NCBI GenBank assembly: GCA_002342415.1
Contig: DDPY01000032.1
Coordinates: forward strand, 1-26,214
Reading direction: 5' to 3'
Source: Prevotella sp. UBA2456
GTDB taxonomy: Bacteria > Bacteroidota > Bacteroidia > Bacteroidales > Bacteroidaceae
Length of the DNA stretch: 26,214 nucleotides
The translations under genes and the position numbers were made by a program. This document shows positions 7,539 through 15,175 of the stretch, in pieces (position 1 is the stretch's first letter; the number at the start of each line of letters is the position of its first letter). A model generated the notes under the pieces. It did no database searches, was not told where the DNA came from, and saw only the letters and a list, made by a program, of their open reading frames with translations.

Positions 7539-9478
7539 AAAAGATATACTCCCTCCTTGCGGTCCTCATGCTGACGATAGCGGCCGAGGCCCAGTATCTG
7601 AACATCACCACCGGCAGCGGTACCAAGACGTACAGTGCAGCCGACCTCACTTCGACTTCGCCCGTGACATTCGCCAATGGCACGACGATGACCGTCGGCA
7701 GCGACACCTATACCATCGGCAATATCACCCATGCTACGGTGACTACTGCCAATAGCAGCACCTCGTCGGACGTGGCGAACAACACCGTGAATATCGTCTA
7801 TAATGGCTCGTCGGCTACGGTGACGATGGCCGAGAATGTTGCCTCCTACGTGACGGCCACCGTCAGCGGAGCCCATGTCACCATCGCGCAGTCGAATACC
7901 GATGCTGTGGACAACGACGAGATTACCTACGTGCTCTCCGGCTCGACCACCGACGGCTCGCTGACCATGAGCGGCTCGTATAAGTGTACCGTCTCGCTGG
8001 CTGGCGTGACGCTGACCAACCCCAGCGGTGCTGCCATTAACATTACCAACTCGAAGCGCATCCAGCTCTCGGCCAAGAGCGGCACCACCAACACGCTGAC
8101 CGACGGCAGTGGTTCGCAGAAGGCCTGCATCTACTCGAAGGGTCAGCTGCAACTGCAAGGCAACGGTACGTTGAACGTAGTGGGCAACTATAATCATGCC
8201 ATCAAGTCGGCCTCGTATATCGAGGTGAAGAACCTGACGCTCAACATCACCTCTGCCGTCGGCGACGGTATCAACTGCGAGGAGTATCTGCTGATGAAGA
8301 GCGGTACGGTGACCATCAGTGGAGTGGGGGACGACGGTATCCAGTGTGACCTGGGCGGCACCACGTCTACCGGCGAGACGACCGACCACGAGGATGAGGA
8401 CTCGGGCAACATCTATTTAGCAGGCGGCACGCTGAACGTGACGGCTACGGCTACCGCAGCCAAAGCCATCAAGGCAGAGGGCGACATCCAAGTGAGCGAC
8501 GGCACCATCACCTGCACCACCAGTGGCGGCGGCGAGTGGGATTCGGATGACAAGAAGACCAAGGCAGCAGCCTGTCTGAGTGCCGACGGCAATATGATCA
8601 TCTCTGGCGGCACGCTGTCGCTGACCAGCAAGGGCGCCGGCGGCAAAGGTATCACGGTGGACGGCACGCTGACCACTACGGGTGGCACGGTGACTATCAA
8701 CACCAGCGGCCATGCGGTGGTGGCCTCGTCGAGCGGCACCATCTCTACCGTCTCCAACTCGCAGCAGCTCGATAGCTACAGCACCAACTACAAGTCGCTG
8801 CCCAAGGGCATCAAGGCCGACGGCGCGATAGCCATCAACGGCGGCACGCTGAACATCATCACCACCGGTGCCGGCGGCGAGGGCATCGAGTCGAAGAGCA
8901 CGCTGACGATGACCGACGGCGTTGTCTATGCCTCGACATCCGACGACGGCATCAACTCGTCGAGCACGATGACCATCAGCGGCGGCAGCATCATGGTGAG
9001 CTCGTCGGGCAACGACGGTCTGGATGCCAACGGCAACATGAACATCTCGGGCGGCAACATCTTCGTGGTGTGTGCAGGCGGAGCCGAGGTAGGACTGGAC
9101 GCTGCCGAGCAGTACTCGCTGAACATCACGGGCGGCAACATCGTGGCCATCGGCGGATTCGAGAAGGGTGCCAACGTCTCCAACGGTACCGCCAAGCAGG
9201 CCAGTTCGTTCAGCAGGAACACTTGGTACGGCCTGTACAACGGCAGCACGGTGGCCTTTGCCTTCAAGGTGCCGTCGACGGCCAGCACGAGCCTGAAGAT
9301 GGTGGTCTACACCCAGAGCACGCCAGCCTTGTCGTCGGGAGTCACGGGCAGCGGCACCAGCCTCTGGAACGGCAACGGATACACCTCGTGCAGCGGAGGC
9401 TCTACCGTATCGCTCAGCAGCTACAGCAGCAATAGCGGTGGTGGACCTGGCGGCGGCGGTGGCGGATGGGGCCGATGA
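7535..9478 (+). CDS. Secreted beta-helix, carbohydrate-binding (Cthe_2159/DUF4353-like)
   Basis: A 647-residue exported protein with signal peptide MKKIYSLLAVLMLTIAAEA. After an N-terminal module like that of the preceding protein, it consists of repeated short beta strands rich in Thr, Ser, Gly and Asp. Recurring turns include GDGINCEE (from residue 243), GDDGIQCD, GIKADGAI, GEGIESKS, DDGINSSS and NDGLDANG. This matches the Cthe_2159 family, whose characterised member is a calcium-binding, polysaccharide-lyase-like beta-helix reported to bind pectin-type glycans. The C-terminus is a glycine-rich tail (GGGPGGGGGGWGR) with no T9SS-type domain. It is followed by the VTC and DUF4956 genes, a pairing I recognise from other genomes. 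Binding to acidic sugar polymers is an inference from family; no catalytic residues are assigned. Confidence 0.85.
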   Translation: MKKIYSLLAVLMLTIAAEAQYLNITTGSGTKTYSAADLTSTSPVTFANGTTMTVGSDTYTIGNITHATVTTANSSTSSDVANNTVNIVYNGSSATVTMAENVASYVTATVSGAHVTIAQSNTDAVDNDEITYVLSGSTTDGSLTMSGSYKCTVSLAGVTLTNPSGAAINITNSKRIQLSAKSGTTNTLTDGSGSQKACIYSKGQLQLQGNGTLNVVGNYNHAIKSASYIEVKNLTLNITSAVGDGINCEEYLLMKSGTVTISGVGDDGIQCDLGGTTSTGETTDHEDEDSGNIYLAGGTLNVTATATAAKAIKAEGDIQVSDGTITCTTSGGGEWDSDDKKTKAAACLSADGNMIISGGTLSLTSKGAGGKGITVDGTLTTTGGTVTINTSGHAVVASSSGTISTVSNSQQLDSYSTNYKSLPKGIKADGAIAINGGTLNIITTGAGGEGIESKSTLTMTDGVVYASTSDDGINSSSTMTISGGSIMVSSSGNDGLDANGNMNISGGNIFVVCAGGAEVGLDAAEQYSLNITGGNIVAIGGFEKGANVSNGTAKQASSFSRNTWYGLYNGSTVAFAFKVPSTASTSLKMVVYTQSTPALSSGVTGSGTSLWNGNGYTSCSGGSTVSLSSYSSNSGGGPGGGGGGWGR

Positions 9479-9515
9479 TGATTCGCTGAATGAATCGGCG
9501 GTTTCGCTGAACAGA

Positions 9516-9547
9516 TTTGCGGGAGACGGGAGTAAAGGTTAACTTTG
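9516..9547 (+). promoter_or_regulatory. Full -33/-7 promoter before the VTC gene
   Basis: TTTG at 9516-9519 and TAACTTTG at 9540-9547 are separated by exactly 20 bp, a textbook Bacteroidota sigma-factor promoter. It lies in the 96-bp gap after the beta-helix gene, so the VTC-DUF4956-DUF2490 genes can be transcribed separately from the two secreted-protein genes. Confidence 0.72.
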
Positions 9548-9574
9548 CAGTAACAAAACAAATAAAAGCATACG

Positions 9575-10324
9575 ATGATGACAGAGTTACTGAAAACCTT
9601 TGCTCCCATCTCTTTGGAGCAGATGTCAGGTGTGAAACTGATGAACCGCACCGATACCAAGTTCGTGACCACGACCGAGAAACTGCAGCAGCTGCTCAAG
9701 ATGGCGCAAGAGGACTACTACGTACAGGAGATAGACGGTGAGCGCAACCTGGAGTACGACACCACCTATTTCGATACCACCCAGTTCGATATGTACTGCC
9801 AGCACCAGTACAACCACGCCAACCGCCAGAAGATACGCTTCCGCACCTATTGTATCTCAGGACTGCAGTTCATGGAGGTGAAGACCAAGAACAACCACGG
9901 GCGCACGAAGAAGAAGCGCATCGAGGTGAGCGACATGGATGTGCACGAGGCCGTGAAGCGCAACTTCCTGAACCAGTATCTGCACTATGGTGTCGACACG
10001 CTGCGCCCCGCGCTGAACAACCACTTCTCGCGCATCACGCTGGTGAACAAAGCCAAGACCGAGCGCCTGACCATCGACAGCCATCTGACCTTCCGCAACA
10101 TGGTGAACGGCACACAGAAGGACATGGGCAATCTGGTCATCGTCGAGTTGAAGCGCGACGGCCGCGTGCCATCGCCCATTCTGGACATGCTGCGCCAGCT
10201 GCACATCCATCCCCACGGATTCTCGAAATACTGCATGGGTTCGGCTCTTACCAATCCGCAGCTGCCCTGCAACCGCTTCAAGTGCAAACTCATCGAAATC
10301 AATAAAATCATTCACACCGCATAA
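9575..10324 (+). CDS. VTC-domain protein (polyphosphate polymerase-like)
   Basis: This 249-residue soluble protein consists almost entirely of a VTC domain, a triphosphate-tunnel fold also found in the catalytic subunit of the yeast vacuolar polyphosphate polymerase. Inward-facing charged pairs expected for the tunnel are visible: R25/K29, R84-x-K-x-R88-x-R90 (RQKIRFR), E101-x-K103 (MEVKTK), R110 with KKKR (112-115), E191-x-K193 (VELKRDG) and a conserved FSKYCMG near K218. It has no SPX domain and no membrane segment. It is preceded by its own promoter and followed 16 bp later by a DUF4956 membrane protein, its likely partner. Bacterial VTC proteins are mostly uncharacterised, so polyphosphate synthesis is plausible but unproven; another nucleotide-driven polymerisation is possible. 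Confidence 0.88.
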   Translation: MMTELLKTFAPISLEQMSGVKLMNRTDTKFVTTTEKLQQLLKMAQEDYYVQEIDGERNLEYDTTYFDTTQFDMYCQHQYNHANRQKIRFRTYCISGLQFMEVKTKNNHGRTKKKRIEVSDMDVHEAVKRNFLNQYLHYGVDTLRPALNNHFSRITLVNKAKTERLTIDSHLTFRNMVNGTQKDMGNLVIVELKRDGRVPSPILDMLRQLHIHPHGFSKYCMGSALTNPQLPCNRFKCKLIEINKIIHTA

Positions 10325-10340
10325 CATTATAATATTTAAG

Positions 10341-11027
10341 ATGATGGAAAACCTATTTTCTGTTACTTTTGCCGATACTATCATACGGTTCTTTATCTGC
10401 CTCTTCGTCACTTGGTTTGTCGTACACTTCCTCTACTTCAAGAAAGCCAAGCGGCGCGACTTCTATTTCACCTTCGTTGTCATCTCGGTGGCTATCTTCT
10501 TCCTGGTCTATCTCATGATGGGCATGGATCGAGGCAAGGCTACGATGGGCGTAGGACTCGGACTCTTCGGCATCTTCTCCATCATGCGCTACCGCACGGA
10601 CAGCATGCCGGTGCGCGAGATGACCTATCTCTTCGTCGTGGTATGCCTCTCGGTGGTTCACGCGATGGCCGACACTCTTGGCGTTGACGACCAGGGCAAG
10701 ATGATTGGCACCCCGCTGCCTGAACTGTTAGGCATCGACATCCTTGTGGTGGCTGTCATCTGGCTGTTCGAGCGCCGGCTGAAGATGGATGCCTCGAAGC
10801 TGATACAGTACGACCGCATCGAGCTCATCAAGCCTGAGAGGCGTCAGGAACTCATTGCCGACCTCACCGAGCGTACCGGCCTGAAGGTGCTCAATGTGGA
10901 GGTGGGAGCCCTCGACTTCCTGCACGATATGGCCGTGTTGCGCATCTATTACGAGTCGCACGGCACGATAGACAAGGACCTGAACAATAAAGTAAAAATC
11001 AAAAACTCAGATTATGCAAACTTTTAA
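10341..11027 (+). CDS. DUF4956 membrane protein
   Basis: A 228-residue inner-membrane protein with about four membrane segments near residues 12-32, 41-61, 94-112 and 130-143. A conserved cytoplasm-facing loop follows the second (GLGLFGIFSIMRYRTDSMPVREMTYLF), and a soluble C-terminal domain of about 80 residues ends the protein. The FGIxxxxRYRT...PxxEMTYLF block is the hallmark I recognise for DUF4956. The gene starts 16 bp after the VTC gene and overlaps the next by 14 bp, so the three are co-translated. By analogy with the eukaryotic VTC complex, where membrane subunits carry the polymer across the bilayer, it may anchor the VTC enzyme or pass its product through the membrane; this is inference. 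Confidence 0.85.
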   Translation: MMENLFSVTFADTIIRFFICLFVTWFVVHFLYFKKAKRRDFYFTFVVISVAIFFLVYLMMGMDRGKATMGVGLGLFGIFSIMRYRTDSMPVREMTYLFVVVCLSVVHAMADTLGVDDQGKMIGTPLPELLGIDILVVAVIWLFERRLKMDASKLIQYDRIELIKPERRQELIADLTERTGLKVLNVEVGALDFLHDMAVLRIYYESHGTIDKDLNNKVKIKNSDYANF

Positions 11028-11787
11028 GAATCAAACCCGTATGCGCAGCCTCGCAGCACTGCTGCTTGCCACCCTTCTCAGCACATCATCTGTCTGGGCC
11101 CAGAGCGAGGCCGGCCTGTGGATGGAGTTAGGAGCCGAGAAGAAGCTCTCGAAGCAGTGGAGCATCGGACTGGAGGGCGACCTGCGCACCCGTAACAACC
11201 TGAAGACGCTGGACCGCTGGAGCATAGGGCTCAGTGCCGAGTATAAACCCGTGAAGTATCTGAAGTTGGGCGCCGGCTATACGCTGCTCGACAATCACTT
11301 CCGCGAGGACATCAGCTACAACACCGACGGCTCGTATAACAACTGGCGACCCAGCTACTGGGGAGTGCGCCACCGCTTCAACGCCTCCGTCACGGGTACG
11401 TATAAGTTCCAGAACAATCTGCGCATCTCGCTGCGCGAGCGCTGGCAGTACACCTACCGTCCCGAGACTACCGTCACCCGCTGGGACTTCGACAACTCGT
11501 ACTGGGAGGACAAAGTGCGTAGCAGCAAGGGCAAGCACCAGTTGCGCTCGCGCCTGCAGCTGGAGTACGACCAGAAGGGCGCGCTCCTGACCCCCTATGC
11601 CAACGTCGAGTTGTACAACTCTTTAGCCATCGAGAAGATACGCTATACGGTGGGCACCGACTTCAATCTCACCAATCAGCATACGTTCAGCCTCTTCTAC
11701 CGCTACCAGAATATGAAGAATGTCGATGCCGACGAGTACGATCCCGACATGCACTATATCGGAGTGGGGTACAAGTTTAAGTTCTAA
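11014..11787 (+). CDS. DUF2490 outer-membrane beta-barrel protein
   Basis: This 257-residue protein carries a signal sequence (from the in-frame Met at residue 10: MRSLAALLLATLLSTSSVWA, then QSEAGLWMELGAEKKL). The rest alternates aromatic and polar residues as in a beta-barrel: WSIGLEGDLRTR, WSIGLSAEYKPVKYLKLGAGY, RISLRERWQYTYRP, QLRSRLQLEYDQKG. It ends with a C-terminal phenylalanine (HYIGVGYKFKF), a usual outer-membrane insertion signal. This pattern fits DUF2490. The first 14 bases overlap the DUF4956 gene, tying it to the VTC module. It could be an outer-membrane pore or anchor for whatever the module makes; the function is unknown. Confidence 0.85.
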   Translation: MQTFKNQTRMRSLAALLLATLLSTSSVWAQSEAGLWMELGAEKKLSKQWSIGLEGDLRTRNNLKTLDRWSIGLSAEYKPVKYLKLGAGYTLLDNHFREDISYNTDGSYNNWRPSYWGVRHRFNASVTGTYKFQNNLRISLRERWQYTYRPETTVTRWDFDNSYWEDKVRSSKGKHQLRSRLQLEYDQKGALLTPYANVELYNSLAIEKIRYTVGTDFNLTNQHTFSLFYRYQNMKNVDADEYDPDMHYIGVGYKFKF

Positions 11788-11870
11788 AGGATAAGTTTCA
11801 CGCAATAAATTAGTTACCCGTCAGCGGCGGTTCCTTCTCGGTGTCGGTGAATAAGAGTTGGGCATGCGAT

Positions 11871-11939
11871 AATGGTTCTGATAGTGACGACCCTGCCGAC
11901 ATGCTGACGGTCATAGGTACACCCACTACCAGAACCATT
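11871..11939. repeat. 16-bp inverted repeat between convergent genes
   Basis: AATGGTTCTGATAGTG at 11871-11886 pairs with CACTACCAGAACCATT at 11924-11939, 15 of 16 positions matching, around a 37-nt loop. It lies in the 178-bp gap between the plus-strand DUF2490 gene and minus-strand proS. There is no T-run on either side, so a simple bidirectional terminator is not certain. Confidence 0.6.
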
Positions 11940-11965
11940 GAAAAGAAAACGGTAGTTATCCAGTA

Positions 11966-13447
11966 CTAATAGCTACGTGCGATGATGACACGATACTTGG
12001 CGGGCTTGCCGCTCACCATGTCGGTGCCGGGAGTCTGCTCGTAGGCGAAGGGGACGCAGCGAATGGTCGCTTGCGTCTCTTCTTTTATCTGGGCCTCGGT
12101 CTCGGCGGTGCCGTCCCAGTGGCAGAGGAAGAAGCCGCCGTCCTTGACGCGCTCCTTGAACTCCTCGTAGTTGTCGCACTCGTAGACGTGCTCGTCGCGA
12201 TACTTGCGGGCCTTCTCGAAGATGTTCTTCTGGATGTCTTCCAACAGCTGCTCCACCTTCTGGGCGATACCCTCCAAGGGCAGTGTCTCCTTCTCCAGGG
12301 TGTCGCGGCGCATCACCTCGATGGTGCCGTTCTCCAGATCGCGGGCTCCCAAGACAAGGCGCACGGGAACACCCTTCAGCTCGTAATCGGCAAACTTGAA
12401 TCCCGGGCGCTTGTTGTCCGAGTCGTCAAACTTCACGCTGATGCCCTTGCTGCGCAGCTCGTCCATGATGGGCTGCACCTCCTTGTTCACCAGCTCCATC
12501 TGTTCGGGCTTGGTGGCAATGGGGATGATGACCACCTGGATGGGAGCCAGACGCGGAGGCAGCACCAGTCCGTTGTCGTCGCTGTGGGTCATGATGAGGG
12601 CACCGATGAGGCGCGTCGACACACCCCATGAGGTGGCCCATACGTATTCGGGCTTGTTCTCCTTATTAAGATAGGTGACATCGAAGGCCTTGGCGAAGTT
12701 CTGTCCCAGGAAGTGCGAGGTGCCGCTCTGCAGGGCCTTGCCGTCCTGCATCATGGCCTCGATAGTATAGGTGTCCAGGGCACCGGCAAAGCGCTCGGTC
12801 TCCGACTTCACGCCCTGCAGCACGGGAACAGCCATCCACTCCTCGGCGAACTTGGCGTAGACGTGAAGCATCTTCTTGGCTTCCTCCTCAGCCTCCTCGC
12901 GGGTGGCATGGGCGGTGTGGCCCTCCTGCCACAGAAACTCCGACGTGCGCAGGAAGGGACGCGTGCGCATCTCCCAGCGCATCACGTTGCACCACTGGTT
13001 GCACATCAGGGGCAGGTCGCGCCACGAGTGGATCCAGTTCTTATACGTGTTCCAGATGATGGTCTCCGACGTGGGACGGATGATGAGCTCTTCCTCCAGC
13101 TTGGCAGCAGGGTCTACCACCACGCCGCTCTTGTCCTCCTTGGCCTTCAGGCGGTAGTGGGTCACTACGGCACACTCCTTGGCGAAACCCTCCACATGCT
13201 CGGCCTCGCGGCTCAGGAAGGATTTCGGAATCAGCAGGGGGAAGTAGGCGTTCTGCGCACCTGTCTCCTTGAACATGCGGTCAAGCTCGTGCTGCATCTT
13301 CTCCCAGATGGCATAGCCATAGGGCTTGATCACCATACATCCGCGTACGGCCGACTGCTCGGCCAGATCGGCCTTCACTACAAGGTCGTTGTACCACTGA
13401 CTGTAGTTGTCGGCTCTCTTCGTTAAATCTTTTAATTCTTTTGCCAT
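11966..13447 (-). CDS. proS: Prolyl-tRNA synthetase (archaeal/eukaryotic type)
   Basis: This enzyme charges tRNA-Pro with proline using ATP. At 493 residues it lacks the large editing insertion of the long bacterial form and ends with the extra C-terminal domain of the archaeal/eukaryotic type, terminating in ...IIARSY. Class II signatures are visible: motif 1 around GYAIWEKMQHELDRMFKETG, motif 2 around FLRTSEFLWQEGHTAHA and motif 3 in LVLPPRLAPIQVVIIP. These are followed by the anticodon-binding domain (VDEL-like region, KFADYELKGVPVRLVLGARD). It is a stand-alone minus-strand gene convergent with the VTC cluster and divergent from the OmpA gene. Identification is secure. Confidence 0.97.
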   Translation of the reverse strand: MAKELKDLTKRADNYSQWYNDLVVKADLAEQSAVRGCMVIKPYGYAIWEKMQHELDRMFKETGAQNAYFPLLIPKSFLSREAEHVEGFAKECAVVTHYRLKAKEDKSGVVVDPAAKLEEELIIRPTSETIIWNTYKNWIHSWRDLPLMCNQWCNVMRWEMRTRPFLRTSEFLWQEGHTAHATREEAEEEAKKMLHVYAKFAEEWMAVPVLQGVKSETERFAGALDTYTIEAMMQDGKALQSGTSHFLGQNFAKAFDVTYLNKENKPEYVWATSWGVSTRLIGALIMTHSDDNGLVLPPRLAPIQVVIIPIATKPEQMELVNKEVQPIMDELRSKGISVKFDDSDNKRPGFKFADYELKGVPVRLVLGARDLENGTIEVMRRDTLEKETLPLEGIAQKVEQLLEDIQKNIFEKARKYRDEHVYECDNYEEFKERVKDGGFFLCHWDGTAETEAQIKEETQATIRCVPFAYEQTPGTDMVSGKPAKYRVIIARSY

Positions 13448-13478
13448 TTTTTTCTTGTTGTTTCCTTAAATTTTGCTG

Positions 13479-13486
13479 CAAAGGTA
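13479..13486 (-). promoter_or_regulatory. -7 promoter element for proS
   Basis: CAAAGGTA on the plus strand reads TACCTTTG on the minus strand, a perfect TAnnTTTG element about 32 bp upstream of the proS start codon. No strong -33 motif was seen. Confidence 0.6.
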
Positions 13487-13560
13487 CAAAAAGATGTGAA
13501 AAGTGAAGAGCGAAAAGCGAAAAATTTGCTTTCTTTGATGGTTATTCCTTTTATTTTTCT

Positions 13561-13568
13561 TACTTTTG
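13561..13568 (+). promoter_or_regulatory. -7 promoter element for the OmpA-family gene
   Basis: TACTTTTG matches TAnnTTTG. A TTTG lies at 13534-13537, slightly further away (23 bp) than the usual spacing. The start codon at 13606 is preceded by AAGGA, a recognisable ribosome-binding sequence. Confidence 0.6.
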
Positions 13569-13605
13569 CACTTAAATTTGATGTTTCATTTAAATAATAA
13601 GGATT

Positions 13606-14295
13606 ATGAAGACAAAAATCATTTCGTTGCTCCTCTGTGTAGGAATGCTATTCGCTTGTAACAATACCCAGAAGGGTGCAGGTATCGGTGCCGGCGGCGG
13701 TGCCGTGCTGGGTGGCATCATCGGTGCCATTGCCGGTAATACTGCCATCGGTGCAGCCATCGGCGGTGCTGTAGGTGCCGGTGCAGGTGCCATCATCGGT
13801 AAGAAGATGGACAAGGCCAAGGCTGAGGCCGAGAAGGTGAAGAACGCCCAGGTGGAGACCGTCAAGGACAACAACGGTCTGGAGGCTGTCAAGGTAACCT
13901 TCGACTCGGGCATCCTGTTCGCTACCGGCAAGGCCGACCTCTCTGCCACTGCCAAGAACTCGCTGGCACAGTTTGCCACCGTGCTCAAGAACAACAGCGA
14001 CTGCGATATTGCCATCCAGGGCTATACCGACAACACCGGCTTCAAGGGCTCTACGGCTGCCGAGAGTGCTGCCAAGAATCAGGCTCTGTCGCTCGACCGT
14101 GCTGCTGCCGTGTCTAACTATCTGAAGTCACTGGCTGTCTCTAACGCTCAGATCAAGAGTGTCGAGGGCTTGGGCGAGGCTAACCCCGTGGCCGACAACT
14201 CTACGGCTGCCGGCAAGGCTCAGAACCGCCGTGTCGAGGTCTATATGTATGCCTCGCAGAAGATGATTAACGAAGCTCAGGCTCAGGCTCAGTAA
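13606..14295 (+). CDS. OmpA-family lipoprotein with glycine zipper
   Basis: This 229-residue lipoprotein anchors the outer membrane to peptidoglycan. The signal peptide ends in a lipobox (LFAC, Cys18). A glycine-zipper stretch follows (residues about 24-66, GAGIGAGGGAVLGG... AIGAAIGGAVGAGAGAIIG), then a charged helical linker and the OmpA C-terminal domain (about 96-215). The peptidoglycan-contact signature is present: D142 in GYTDNTG and R165 in LSLDRAAAVSNYL, with the closing NRRVEV. The segment between TDNTG and NQALS is about eight residues longer than the common spacing. It ends in repeated Gln-Ala. It is a single-gene unit with its own promoter, followed by mtgA. Confidence 0.92.
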   Translation: MKTKIISLLLCVGMLFACNNTQKGAGIGAGGGAVLGGIIGAIAGNTAIGAAIGGAVGAGAGAIIGKKMDKAKAEAEKVKNAQVETVKDNNGLEAVKVTFDSGILFATGKADLSATAKNSLAQFATVLKNNSDCDIAIQGYTDNTGFKGSTAAESAAKNQALSLDRAAAVSNYLKSLAVSNAQIKSVEGLGEANPVADNSTAAGKAQNRRVEVYMYASQKMINEAQAQAQ

Positions 14296-14299
14296 GACG

Positions 14300-14365
14300 T
14301 TGAACATTCTTTGACCTGAAGGTCAAAGCGAGCAAAGCTCGTGGGAGCATTGAACATTGAACATT
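14300..14365 (+). repeat. Two hairpins and TTGAACATT repeats before mtgA
   Basis: Immediately after the OmpA gene come CTTTGACC-TGAA-GGTCAAAG (14309-14328) and CGAGC-AAA-GCTCG (14329-14341), two perfect back-to-back stem-loops. TTGAACATT occurs at 14300-14308, 14350-14358 and 14357-14365, the last two overlapping as a 7-bp tandem repeat. The last copy supplies the TTG at which the mtgA reading frame can start. There is no T-run, so these hairpins are not a standard terminator. Confidence 0.7.
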
Positions 14366-15106
14366 AGTTTGGAACGTATTGTTTCATTTGTCAAGCGAAC
14401 GCTTATGTGGATAGTGGTGGCATTCTTTGCCTCCACTATCCTTTCTGTTGTCGTGTTGCGTTGGGTGCCCGTATGGTTCACGCCGCTCATGTTCATCCGG
14501 CTCGGCGAGCAGGTGTCGGCAGGACAGTCGATGACCCTCCACCACCACTGGGTGCCGCTTGAGGAGATAGCCCCCTCGCTGCCCACCGCCGTCATGGCTT
14601 CCGAGGATGCCCGCTTCCTCGACCATCACGGCTTCGACTACAAGGCTATCGAGCATGCCGCCATGCGCAACATCAAGCATCCGAAGAAAAACAAGCTCGG
14701 AGCCTCTACCATCTCACAGCAGACCGCCAAGAACGTCTTCCTATGGCCCGGACGCTCGTGGCTTCGTAAGGGCCTTGAAGTTTATTTCACCACCCTCATC
14801 GAGATTATGTGGAGCAAGGAGCGCATCATGGAGGTCTACCTCAACTCCATCGAGATGGGGGAGGGCATCTATGGAGCCGATGCCGTGGCGGAGTACCATT
14901 TCCACACCACTGCCGACAAGCTCACCCGTGCCCAGTGTGCGATGATAGCCGTCTCGCTGCCCAATCCGCGCCGCATGAACTCGGCCCGTCCCAGCAGCTA
15001 CATGCTCCGCCGCCAGCAGCGCATCCTCCACGAGATGAAGTTCGTCAAGCCCTTCCCCCCGCAGCCCGCCGAGCCTGTTTCATCCCCGCCACGTGTTGGA
15101 CGATAG
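14357..15106 (+). CDS. mtgA: Monofunctional peptidoglycan glycosyltransferase
   Basis: This GT51 enzyme polymerises lipid II into glycan strands at the inner membrane. It has one N-terminal membrane anchor (residues about 13-36) and then the transglycosylase domain. The first catalytic motif is SEDARFLDHHGFD (Glu83), followed by LGASTISQQTAKN and the third motif ERIMEVYLNSIEMGEGIYG, containing the second glutamate region. At about 249 residues it is the usual short monofunctional form with no transpeptidase domain. No ATG is available upstream of the membrane segment: the frame opens after a TGA at 14351, so translation must start at TTG 14357, TTG 14369 or the internal ATG at 14405. I used the first. 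It follows the OmpA gene by 61 bp. Confidence 0.93.
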   Translation: MNISLERIVSFVKRTLMWIVVAFFASTILSVVVLRWVPVWFTPLMFIRLGEQVSAGQSMTLHHHWVPLEEIAPSLPTAVMASEDARFLDHHGFDYKAIEHAAMRNIKHPKKNKLGASTISQQTAKNVFLWPGRSWLRKGLEVYFTTLIEIMWSKERIMEVYLNSIEMGEGIYGADAVAEYHFHTTADKLTRAQCAMIAVSLPNPRRMNSARPSSYMLRRQQRILHEMKFVKPFPPQPAEPVSSPPRVGR

Positions 15107-15175
15107 GGATGATTTTAAAGAAATGTCAAGATTCTTCAGAGCGGAGCCTTACACGAGATGACGGCCCCCAAAACG

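Noticed and set aside
7439..8389. A 316-codon minus-strand frame opposite the beta-helix gene
   Set aside because: Low-complexity Arg/His/Val-rich translation caused by the repetitive Thr/Gly/Asp codons of the real gene.
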